From contig JAWZYU010000034.1 of the NCBI GenBank assembly GCA_038380435.1, positions 3,330,704 through 3,394,703 on the forward strand: a DNA stretch of 64,000 nucleotides, written 5' to 3'. The position numbers and the translations under genes were made by a program. Origin of the DNA: Ryuthela nishihirai. Lineage: Eukaryota > Arthropoda > Arachnida > Araneae > Heptathelidae. Shown here in pieces: positions 44,030 through 53,596 of this stretch. How positions within the stretch are numbered: the first letter of the stretch is position 1; the number at the start of each line of letters is the position of its first letter. The notes beneath the pieces were generated by a model, which made no database searches, was not told where the DNA came from, and worked only from the letters and a program-made list of their open reading frames with translations.

Positions 44030-45300
44030 CACTGCCCCACTGAGAATATCCAGTCACACACTTCAAGAGTTTTGACCCGACTTCATTAAAAAGTCCTTCA
44101 AATATGCTGGCTCACATAGCGCATCAATCCACTTTATTTCCGACCTTTTCGAAGGTCAGGGGAGAAGTTCCTTTCTTTTCCGACCTTTTCGACGGTCAGG
44201 AGAGAAGTTCCTTTCTTTTCCGACCTTTTCGACGGTCAGGAGAGGAGTTCCTTTCTTATCCGACCTTTTCGGCGGTCAGGAGAGGAGTTCCTTTCTTCTC
44301 CGACCTTTTCGGTGGTCAGGAGAGGAGTTCCTTTCTTCTCCGACCTTTTCGGCGGTCAGGAGAGAAGTTCCTTTCTTTTCCGACCTTTTCGACGGTCAGG
44401 GGAGAAGTTCCTTTCTTTTCCAACCTTTTCGGCGGTCAGGAGAGGAGTTCCTTTCTTTTCCGACCTTTTCGACGGTCAGGAGAGGAGTTCCTTTCTTTTC
44501 CGACCTTTTCGACGGTCAGGGGAGGAGTTCCTTTCTTTTCCGACCTTTTCGACGGTCAGGGGAGGAGTTCCTTTCTTTTCCGACCTTTTCGACGGTCAGG
44601 GGAGGAGTTCCTTTCTTTTCCGACCTTTTCGACGGTCAGGGGAGGAGTTCCTTTCTTTTCCGACCTTTTCGACGGTCAGGGGAGGAGTTCCTTTCTTTTC
44701 CGACCTTTTCGACGGTCAGGGGAGGAGTTCCTTTCTTTTCCGACCTTTTCGACGGTCAGGGGAGAAGTTCCTTTCTTTTCCGACCTTTTCGACGGTCAGG
44801 GGAGAAGTTCCTTTCTTTTCCGACCTTTTCGACGGTCAGGGAGGAGTTCCTTTCTTTTCCGACCTTTTCGACGGTCAGGGGAGGAGTTCCTTTCTTTTCC
44901 GACCTTTTCGACGGTCAGGGGAGGAGTTCCTTTCTTTTCCGACCTCTTCGACGGTCAGGGGAGGAGTTCCTTTCTTTTCCGACCTCTTCGACGGTCAGGA
45001 GAGAAGTTCCTTTCTTTTCCGACCTTTTCGACGGTCAGGAGAGAAGTTCCTTTTTTTCCGACGGGCTCCACTTTCTCCTTCCTTCCCACTGTACGCGGGC
45101 AGCTGATTTTCCACGATGCGCCGGCCAGAGTTTCACAGGTCATTTGGATCACACACGGTTCTCGCCTAATACAGCATATAGCGGAGAGGCAATGTGAAAG
45201 TTGAGGATTCGGATATTATAATTCGATTTTGGAAGAAGTGGCATTGTCCTTAGCTTAGACTCTGGAATTGTTAATTAAGAATTCGAAATTTTGGGACCGA
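44030..45300. repeat. Dispersed repeat, copy carrying a minisatellite
   Basis: Homologous at both ends to 39401-39915, as listed there. The central part is replaced by the tandem array at 44143-45060. Confidence 0.8.
44143..45060. repeat. 40-bp minisatellite, about 23 units
   Basis: Tandem units of 40 bp: CGACCTTTTCGACGGTCAGG followed by GGAGGAGTTCCTTTCTTTTC, highly uniform in the middle of the array. Because 40 is not a multiple of three, the frames cycle every 120 bp. None of the plus-strand frames meets a stop, which creates open frames of 366 and 264 codons. These are artefacts of the repeat. Confidence 0.97.
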
Positions 45301-45325
45301 ATGTTACCGTTTAAATGAGAAAAAT

Positions 45326-45713
45326 GCAGTGGCTGGGGATTCTTAGCCGATAGCACGCCAGGGTCATAATCTGCAGTCCCAGGTTCTTGTCCTAGTTGGG
45401 TGGGCATTGCGATTTATCTCCGCAAGACTCCTCACCCAACAACGGTCAGTAGGGGGCACCGATGGGCTTGGAAAGGCCACCGTTCGTCAGATGGGTCTAC
45501 AACATCTGGCACCGTGTGCCGTAGAATCATACACTGTGCACATTAAAGAATACGCTGGGTGGCCTTAATGGGAGGCACACTCTGTCTCCCAACAGCTGTC
45601 CAGTGCTTCCCCTTCTCTAACATTTTCTGAGCCCTTGAGGTCATTTTGACCTGGCCATTTAGTCTATTGTTTTTAAAGAAATACCTTTCACAGGTAAAAC
45701 AACCCAACCCAAA
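45326..45713 (+). mobile_element. SINE-A copy, degenerate
   Basis: Plus-strand copy with damaged head (GGATTCTTAGCCGATAGCAC) and a clear body and tail ending AACAACCCAACCCAAA. Confidence 0.88.
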
Positions 45714-46175
45714 TTTTATTTCAATCTCCTTACTTTCTTGGCTGTGTAATTTAAATCCACCGACATCTTGAGGAATTTTTTGCAGGATCTCCATATTGAA
45801 TCTATAATATACTACCGTTTAAAATGTAGTTTACTGGATTTTAATAAATACTTTGATATAATTTATAATTTTGTAGATAATAGTAAGCCTGTTATACTCT
45901 ACAGGTTTCTTATGCTAATGCAGTTGCGAATAAAGCATTTTTTCAAATACAACTGATAAAGGAAATCTTTAAACGTAAATAAATCACAAACCAAAAAAAC
46001 TTCAAATGACACACCTCCTACTAATGATCATTTTGATGCTAATATCTTAAATCTTGATCCAAGTAACTCTGGTCTTGGACAGCAGTAGGTCGCGAACAAG
46101 ATGGTTAATTTCTTCGGTGAGAATGTGTGGCGAAGACGACGCACCGTAGCAGACGTATAGTTCATCATTAGACAC
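45714..46175. other. No recognised feature
   Basis: AT-rich to 46080, then a short GC-richer lead into the protein fragment on the other strand. Nothing was recognised. Confidence 0.35.
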
Positions 46176-46715
46176 CTAAGGCTGTGGAGAATCCGACGTC
46201 GTTTCGCCTCCCTCCTCTTCGTCTGAATCGATCGAAAATTCTTTTGGAGGTTCGGGAATGGGAGAGCCTTCGCTGTGTGGAACTGGTCGGAGAGCAGATT
46301 GTATATTCTGGTACGTTATTGGCCATTTCTTTTTCCTTGTGATGCCTCCATAAACAGGAGGAATCATGCAAAGGTAGCAGTTATTTGCCTCCTGAAACAG
46401 GTGGAACCATGCAGAAGTAGCAGTTTTTTGGGTGATTGCTTGGCTCTCTCTACAAGCCATAAGAACAGCAAACGGCATTGCCACTTTTTCGCCTTTCAAC
46501 CACTTCGGAAGATTTCTTGCACACGTACTGCAGCATATGTGTGGAGCCCAGGCCTTGTCCTGGTCCCCGAACTTGCATCCAAAATAAAACTCATACTCCA
46601 CTTTCACTATTGGAGTGATAGCCCTTTTCTGGCTTGCAAACATCACATCCTGCAAATGTTACAAAATGTATCTGCACCATTAACACAGTTAGAGGCATCA
46701 CTACTGCTGGATTAA
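46176..46715 (-). pseudogene. Zinc-binding transposon-type protein, N-terminal fragment
   Basis: On the minus strand, from about 46715, one frame gives SNCVNGADTFCNICR. After a shift near 46655 the main frame gives FASQKRAITPIVKVEYEF, GDQDKAWAPHICCSTC, KVAMPFAVLMACRE, NCYLCM and ALRPVPHSEG, ending in an acidic tail EEEGGETTSD. The spaced cysteines (CNIC, CCSTC, CYLC) suggest a zinc-binding module. The pattern recalls a family of long uncharacterised proteins found in many arthropod and other animal genomes and thought to be transposon-derived. Only the first 160-180 residues are present. A segment near 46420-46370 is partly duplicated (the WFHLFQEANNCYLCM part follows a similar stretch). No downstream part was found, so it is a fragment. 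Confidence 0.6.
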
Positions 46716-46977
46716 AACTACAAGAATCACTTGTGTTGCATATATGACTCAGGGGTAAATGGGAGTCGCTAAAAAGACTTGCTCACCCTACGAGACGTCG
46801 CTTACAACTAACGATTGCATCATCTTTTGTCCGCGATCGTAAAGTCGCGATGTCATGACTCAACTACATTGCATCAGACAATGACCTCTAGGGGTTGTGT
46901 GTATGGCGGGCTGATGCAATACAACGCAATATGTTGCAATCTACAGTTTAAAATGGTTACCTATGTACTGTCGCTCA

Positions 46978-47135
46978 AAAAAGTGCAAAAAAGTGCCTCC
47001 ATTAGTGATCTGGCAACCTTCGTGTCACGTGACACGAAGGTTGCCAGATCACTAATTTCTAAAAAAATCGTTGCCAGATATTTTTTCTGATTTTTGTAAT
47101 CAACCGTAGCGTTCGGATAATTTTTTGAGCGACTG
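46978..47135. mobile_element. Palindromic Tc1/mariner-type MITE, internally shortened
   Basis: Starts CTGTCGCTCAAAAAAGTGC next to TA (46976-46977) and ends TTTTTTGAGCGACTG next to TA (47136-47137). The left arm lacks about 50 bp. The centre GTGTCACGTGACAC is intact. Confidence 0.9.
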
Positions 47136-47137
47136 TA

Positions 47138-47539
47138 CTTAATGCAGAAGTAGTCGTTTACACATGGCCATCTCTGTTTCACCTAAACAAGAGCCAAGTG
47201 ACAAATTTTATTGTCATTTTCGTATTCAGCACCTCGAAATTAGTATAGACTGATTATTTTAATTTGAAAGCCTTTTTGTGTGTTGCCCAGTGTTATTTAT
47301 TATTTTGATGAGTTTCACAATTGGGTAGTAGACTCCACTTCCTTCATTTTTGTAACGAGCATGCCATAAGATTCATTTTCTTTTATTCTGTAAGGTAAAC
47401 TTTACATGTCGCTTACATTGCATTACATTCATTCTCGCAAAATAGTTCAATAAATCCTAATATAAAATATTTCCCCAAACTTGTTCACCTTCACGAAATC
47501 ACCAACCAATGAAGGCAGCCAACACCACTCAAGACCGAT
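47138..47539. other. No recognised feature
   Basis: AT-rich spacer before the GC-richer segment. Nothing was recognised. Confidence 0.4.
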
Positions 47540-48215
47540 GTTAACGAAAAGAAAGCTTTGCGTAGACTGAGGATTGGCATACAGACAACGCCACAAACGT
47601 CATGTGACACTTGAGGTTAGACGGCCTGACCTCTTTTGTTGCGATCTTATGCAACCACGGCAATTCCCGGTTCCGCTTGTACAGCACTACCTGGTTATGA
47701 AAAGCCGTGCTTATCTAGAGCCGGGGGCAAGGAATACGCCCTATAGGCGCACCTCAACCCCAGCCTCACATGGCAGCAGTCCTATAGAAGGAAAGCTGAC
47801 CACCGGAAGAAACCTTACTTTAATCTATTCCCCGGTTAGCCATGAACAAGGATATATAGATCCAAGTTCGATCGGCGTCCGGGGTGGAGACTCTTAGTAA
47901 GACCCAGACTTTTGTGAGGGCTCTGGCTTACTAGGAGCCAATCCCGTTCTGCCGAGCCCTCGAACAGCTCACCCAGAGCTCCTGATAGGTGAGGTCTCAG
48001 ACGCTGTCACCGACCAACCGGCTAAGGAACCGATTGGCAGCATCGTCGACCTCGGTTGGCTTTGGCAATGCTCCAGCCGGGTCGATCTTCTGCCGTTCCG
48101 AAAGCTCTTCACGCCGGTTTCTTGGCCTAACAGTCCATCCGGCTTCCACACACACATAGCCGGATCAAACATCGACTGTTCAGGTAAACCTAAAGGACAA
48201 ACTGAACGTCTATGG
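47540..48215. other. GC-richer segment of unknown origin
   Basis: About 670 bp with clearly higher GC and CpG content than its surroundings and no copy elsewhere in the window. The longest frame (47574-47897, 107 codons, plus strand) has no recognisable domain. It could be the 5' region of a retrotransposon or a host gene fragment. I cannot decide from sequence alone. Confidence 0.35.
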
Positions 48216-48248
48216 GTCCTTACCCTTCACGCAAGTTCTTCACGCAAG

Positions 48249-48732
48249 GTCTTAAAATAATTATAGACCACTCGTTTTCCATATGATGCTTAAAAACAAT
48301 GAATAGTACATTAGTCCAGTTGGGTTGTTTTACCTCTGAGCGGCACTTTTTTGCACACCATGGGCTAAATAGCTAGGTCACATGGACCCCGAAGGCTCAG
48401 AGAAGGTTGGGGGAGGGGACCCACTGGAACAGCTATTGGGAGACAGATGGTAGCCTCCCGTCAAGGCCATCCAGCGTGTTCTTTAACGTGCACAGGGTAT
48501 GGCTCTCCCGCACACGGGGCCACGGCTTAACGTCCCATCCGACGGACACGGCCTCTCCAAGCCCATCGGTGTCCCCTACTGACCGTGGGCAAGGCGGGGG
48601 AATTTTGCGGAGATAAATCTCAACGCTGACCCAGCTGGGACTCGAACCTGGGAACTACAGATTACGAGCCTGGCGCGCTACCCACTGAGCCACCCCCGCC
48701 CCACATTAGTCCAGTTATTCATTGCTGGCATA
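48249..48732. repeat. Duplicated segment (SINE plus flanks), first copy
   Basis: About 484 bp matching 51198-51682. The left flank GGTCTTAAAATAATT..AGAC, the flank CCATATGATGCTTAAAAACA, the SINE with its target-site duplication, and the right flank ATTCATTGCTGGCATAAA are common to both. Confidence 0.93.
48322..48702 (-). mobile_element. SINE-A copy in duplicated segment
   Basis: Complete reverse-orientation copy flanked by ACATTAGTCCAGTT at 48308-48321 and 48703-48716. Confidence 0.95.
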
Positions 48733-49246
48733 AACAGAAGTCTCACAGTTAGTAAAATGAAAGACATGAAGACTGTCCGGCAAGTTAATTACTTTTTTAT
48801 GTCCCGGAGAGCAGAAAGGTTTAATAACCATAAGCGACTTGTAGGAGATCATATGATAACAGATGTTAATGTTTTGTTCTTTATTGAAACGTTTCATGGT
48901 GTGTTGGGGAAGGGAGCAGCAAGATGCAATACGTTCATGGTAAGTTGTGGAAAACACTAATTCAAGCTCGAATAATAAGTTACTAACAACATATTGGGCT
49001 AATTCATATTAACTACACATGTTCAGGGAAGGGAAGAGGCGTTAAAGATTGTGAACATTCCCCGAAGTGTTAATTGAGCTACCCAATTTGCTGCCTTTCT
49101 TTAAATAAATGCTCAGCAAGTCTACTAAGGTGAGAAAGGGGACACCAGAGGGCTTGAGAAGGTTGTCTTCCTTTGGTCGGATATTATTCGGATATAATAA
49201 AGAGCATTTGTTATTGACGTCATATCGCAATTGTTACTCTATAGAC

Positions 49247-49698
49247 CAGTGTCTCGCAAACTGTGTGCGGCGAGAGATTTTCAAATTCGCACTAGATATT
49301 CCAAAGATTTCATTTTGACTTGACTTGTGTTATCGACGTGCTTTAATATCGACGTGCTATCGACGTGCTTTAATAAAAAATCTTTCATTTATCAACTGGG
49401 ATCTTGTAAGTATTTATCAAACTTCTTCCAAATTTTGGTATTAATTTTTGATTATTTCAAGCCATAGAATGGACAAATATTTAAAGCAAACACCGAATTA
49501 TGAATTAAAGAACGAGAGCAAATCTTCAAGTAAAACCAGGCTAATGACTTCAACAAAGCGCAAATATAATGACGATTATATGGAGTTTGTTTTTATTCTT
49601 TTTTAGGTGTGCCGCGGGGAAAAAAATAGATTCAGTGTGCCGCGGAAAAAAAATTAGATTCAATGTGCCGCAGAGTAAAAAAAGTTTGCGAGACACTG
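49247..49698 (+). mobile_element. Non-autonomous hAT element
   Basis: Ends CAGTGTCTCGCAAACT and, inverted, AGTTTGCGAGACACTG at 49683-49698. A perfect 8-bp target-site duplication CTATAGAC lies at 49239-49246 and 49699-49706. CAGTG..termini with an 8-bp duplication are diagnostic of the hAT superfamily. Short subterminal repeats (GTGCCGCGG three times near 49611-49670, ATCGACGTGCT near 49333-49370) may be transposase-binding sites. It keeps a short N-terminal transposase frame. Confidence 0.93.
49469..49606 (+). pseudogene. hAT transposase N-terminal remnant, 45 codons
   Basis: An ATG at 49469 opens a 45-codon frame MDKYLKQTPNYELKNESKS continuing to KRKYNDDYMEFVFI and a stop at 49604-49606. 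The order (short basic leader, then K/R-K-Y-x-x-x-Y-x-x-F) is typical of the start of hAT transposases related to ZBED5/Charlie-type proteins, just before their BED zinc finger. The zinc finger, catalytic RNase-H fold and dimerisation domain are all deleted, so the product cannot transpose. Its position between hAT termini supports the reading. Confidence 0.65.
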
Positions 49699-49867
49699 CT
49701 ATAGACGATGCCAACATGACATTGATGGGTAACAATTGAATTCAGTTTAACGAAACAGAATAAAACTTTTCATTGAAAGATTCGGATTTCTTTGTGCTCT
49801 GATTAGAGTCATATCACTTGCAGAGAGAAGAAGCAAGTCATCCCAGATTCTTGGAGACTGCGAGCCT

Positions 49868-50423
49868 GGGGCGGGGGTGGCTCAGTCAGTAGCGCGCCAG
49901 GCTCGTAATCTGTAGTTCCCAGGTTCGAGTCCCAGCTGGGTCAGCGTTGAGATTTATCTCCGCAAATTTCCCCGCCCTGCCCACGGTCAGTAGGGGACAC
50001 CGATGGGCTTGGAAAGGCCGCCGTCCGTCGGATGGGACGTTAAGCCGTGGCCCCGTGTGCGGGAGAGCCATACCCTGTGCACGTTAAAGAACACGCTGGA
50101 TGGCCTTGACGGGAGGCTACCATCTGTCTCCCAACAGCTGTTCCAGTGGGTCCCCTCCCCCAACCTTCTCTGAGCCTTCGGGGTCCATGTGACCTGGCCA
50201 TTTAGACCATGGTGTGCAAAAAAGTGCCGTTCAGAGGTAAAACAACCCAACGTTAAAGAACACGCTTGATGGCCTTGACGGGAGGATACCATCTGTCTCC
50301 CAACAGCTGTTCCAGTGGGTCCCCTCCCCCAACCTTCTCTGAGCCTTCGGGGTCCATGTGACCTGGCCATTTAGACCATGGTGTGCAAAAAAGTGCCGCT
50401 CAGAGGTAAAACAACCCAACCCA
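49868..50423 (+). mobile_element. SINE-A copy with two tail units and target-site duplication
   Basis: Plus-strand copy with one extra 169-bp tail unit (junction near 50253), flanked by ACTGCGAGCCT at 49857-49867 and 50424-50434. The two tail units are nearly identical and share the variant TTTAGACCATGG, so the second unit arose recently from the first. Confidence 0.96.
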
Positions 50424-50434
50424 ACTGCGAGCCT

Positions 50435-51197
50435 TCTATAATCAAGCAGGGAAAGGATAAGTTATGAGGTAGTTGGATTATGATTATTAGCAACTAAACA
50501 TTTAATATAATTTATTTCTAAGGAACAGAACGCTTTTGCCAATTTTGGCTGCGTTCTAACATGTAAAATTGACAACAATCGTATTTTAGAGTTATAAAAA
50601 TTTAAGATATATTTCAATCCTTTTATTCCCCAATGCGATGCGTTAGATTTGATTACGATTGACTGTTTTACACTTAAAAATATAAATTATGAAATTAAAA
50701 TTAAAAAAAAAGTTAATATTAAAATCTTTTATTTTATTTTTTTCCTTATAATAGGCTTAAAGGTTTATGAATAGGGTAGATTACACGAATTTAAAATTAT
50801 TATATATTAATCATTTAGCGGAGAAACAGAAGTTTTGCCAGTGCGTATTGTATTTGTCTCATTTTCCAAATAAATTCCAAATAAAAACTGTTCATTTTGA
50901 TGCAACCAATAATTCATTACCTAATTTTGTGTAACTGTATAGATATTTGTACATTCAAGTTTAAAGTCGAGTGGAAGACGGGGAAATTACGTAATTTTCC
51001 TTCATAGAAATATTTGTAACATATCGAGAAAAAATAAGCACCGAATATTTCAACTGTTAGTAAAAGAAGCCAATAGATTAAAGTGTCTTCTTTTACATAG
51101 GATATTTCAGTTGTTACAATGAGTTTGGGGCATTGCTTGGCCGATCTCATCTCCATCAGAGGTGTGTAGAATAATTACAGGTGAATCTATTTCAGAG
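50435..51197. other. No recognised feature
   Basis: AT-rich spacer with no frame or repeat of note. Confidence 0.4.
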
Positions 51198-51682
51198 GTC
51201 TTAAAATAATTGCAGACCACTCGTTTTCCATATGATGCTTAAAAACAATGAATAGTACATTAGTCCAGTTGGGTTGATTTACCTCTGAGCGGCACTTTTT
51301 TGCACACCATGGGCTAAATAGCCAGGTCACATGGACCCCGAAGGCTCAGAGAAGGTTGGGGGAGGGGACCCACTGGAACAGCTGTTGGGTGACAGATGGT
51401 AGTCTCCCGTCAAGGCCATCTAGCGTGTTCTTTAACGTGCACAGGGTATGGCTCTCCCGCACACGGGGCCACGGCTTAACGTCCCATCCGACGGACGGCG
51501 GCCTTTCCAAGCCCATCGGTGTCCCCTACTGACCGTGGGCAAGGCGGGGGAATTTTGCGGAGATAAATCTCAACGCTGACCCAGCTGGGACTCGAACCTG
51601 GGAACTACAAATTACGAGCCTGGCGCGCTACCGACTGAGCCACCCCCGCCCCACATTAGTCCAGTAATTCATTGCTGGCATA
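51198..51682. repeat. Duplicated segment (SINE plus flanks), second copy
   Basis: Second copy of the segment at 48249-48732, about 2.95 kb away in the same orientation. Confidence 0.93.
51271..51652 (-). mobile_element. SINE-A copy in duplicated segment
   Basis: Same insertion as 48322-48702, with the same duplication ACATTAGTCCAGT at 51257 and 51653. Confidence 0.95.
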
Positions 51683-52949
51683 AAACACATTACTAAGGTT
51701 AAACATAGTTTTTTACCCTCTGCGTCATCTTCATTTTTGTTCTTCCATTGTTTATATAATGTGTAAAAAATATATAAAGCAATGGCATCGATTTTTTAAA
51801 ATTGGATTCTAACTGAATTGAAGTTTTCTGTTATTTATTCAAATACGACTGCAAAATAAGTGTTAAAAATTCAACAATTTTTTTACTCTGGAAACATCAT
51901 TAACTTTAAATGCTGAATATCTAAAAAATATCTTTCATAACGCGATGCTGATTTAAAACGTGTGACGAATTGGTTAAATTAAAATGGTTCATATTTCAGT
52001 ATGAAAAAATATAATCTTTTTACAGTAAAAAAGAAAAATTTAATTCAAATTTCATAAAATATCATTTTGTAACCTTAACTTGGAATAATTACTCATCTTG
52101 TGTCCGTGAAGAAATAGAACATAATTGCATTGTACAAATTAGTCTAGGCGAGATGTTGGGAAAACATCATTGTTGCCAATTCTATGAAACAAATGAACGA
52201 ACGTTTTGATTATTTGAACTTAATTTGCTTTCTTTACTGACTGTAATTAGAAAAGAACAATTTTATTTTATTTTGCATTTCAGATCGTTCACTGCTAAAT
52301 ATGTAATGTTTGTTATAAATGATGACAGTCTGATTTCAGTGTTGAAGTAAAGTCAGTTTGTTTTAGCATTTGGCTTATTGATTTTTAAAAATATTCTTTT
52401 CGTTATGTAATGCTGAATGTCGATGTTGCCGAAATTATGTTCTTTAAATATCTTGTGTCTTAATCTACATCAGATTAGATGATCTTGGAATTACAAGAGT
52501 ATTTGTCAAATAAGATGAACGCTACATTATTTCAATGAACTAATGATAAAAAAACTTTACCCTGTAACGGACGCACTTTTAAACGTAGTATTAAGTTTAC
52601 TAGTATTACCAGTGATTTTCAGTTTAGTTTTATCGTGTTTTCTATTTTTAAAATCATCCGTATTCCCGAGATTTTATTACATTTGTTTTACATATAATTG
52701 TACCTGGAAAGATACATACTAGATTAGAATGTAAGCAGTAAATAACTATTGAATTAAAGCGGGATTACATTTTATTAAATATTTAAAATTAAAACTTAAC
52801 CGGTAGAAATTTTATACATTGATTTGTCATGTAAAATTACTAATATAACCAAATCGAGCATAGTGGAATGCAATTAAAATTGCTATGCTAGAAACGTAGT
52901 ACAGAATAATTATTATGAAGAATATTTACCCTGTATAAGAGTAATTTTG
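51683..52949. other. No recognised feature
   Basis: Long AT-rich stretch without frames, repeats or inverted repeats that I could recognise. Confidence 0.4.
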
Positions 52950-53596
52950 GCTAGGCATAAACGGGAAAGGAGGGCTGTGTGCCAATCCCCAGTGATGATG
53001 CATAGAACTGGCCAGGACTAGCGAGCACTTAACGTCCGACCCCGACCTCTTGTGGTACAGACCGTTAGGGTTACTACTTTTCAAAGGTTACTTTTGTAAC
53101 CGTTAGGGTTACTACCTTTCAAAGATTACTTTTGTAACCGTTAGAGTTAGTACTTTACCGAAAGGTTAGTGCCTTACCAAAAGGTTAGTACCTTTGAAAG
53201 GAGATATTCTCTTTTGGAAGGACTAGGAAGAGAAGGGCTGCAAGATCAGTGTAGCCTACTGATCTGGTCATCATTGGCCACTTTATTTGTGCGTGTTTTT
53301 TTTGTGTACAATGCTCAGGAGTGTCAACTTCACAAGGACTATTTATACCAATATTTTTTTTTTCTTTTACTGGTTTATGACTTTGAGCTTGATTATGGAT
53401 CCTCAGGGACTTGCTGCTCTAGTTGGTCTCTATTAAGACAAAATCTGCGGCTGTGTTTTGTATTTGCCAATGGTTTGTCAGCCTGTAATGAATAGAGGCA
53501 CAGGGTACCTTATAACAGCTGGAGGATAATCACGATCAGAGGTCATCACAGATATCTGAATCGTCACTTAGTTAGTTGGTTATAGCCAATTCTACA

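Noticed and set aside
44104..45204. 366-codon and 264-codon open frames
   Set aside because: They lie in a 40-bp tandem array that happens to have no stop in any plus-strand frame. The peptide repeats every 40 residues in all frames and the homologous locus at 39401-39915 has no such frame.
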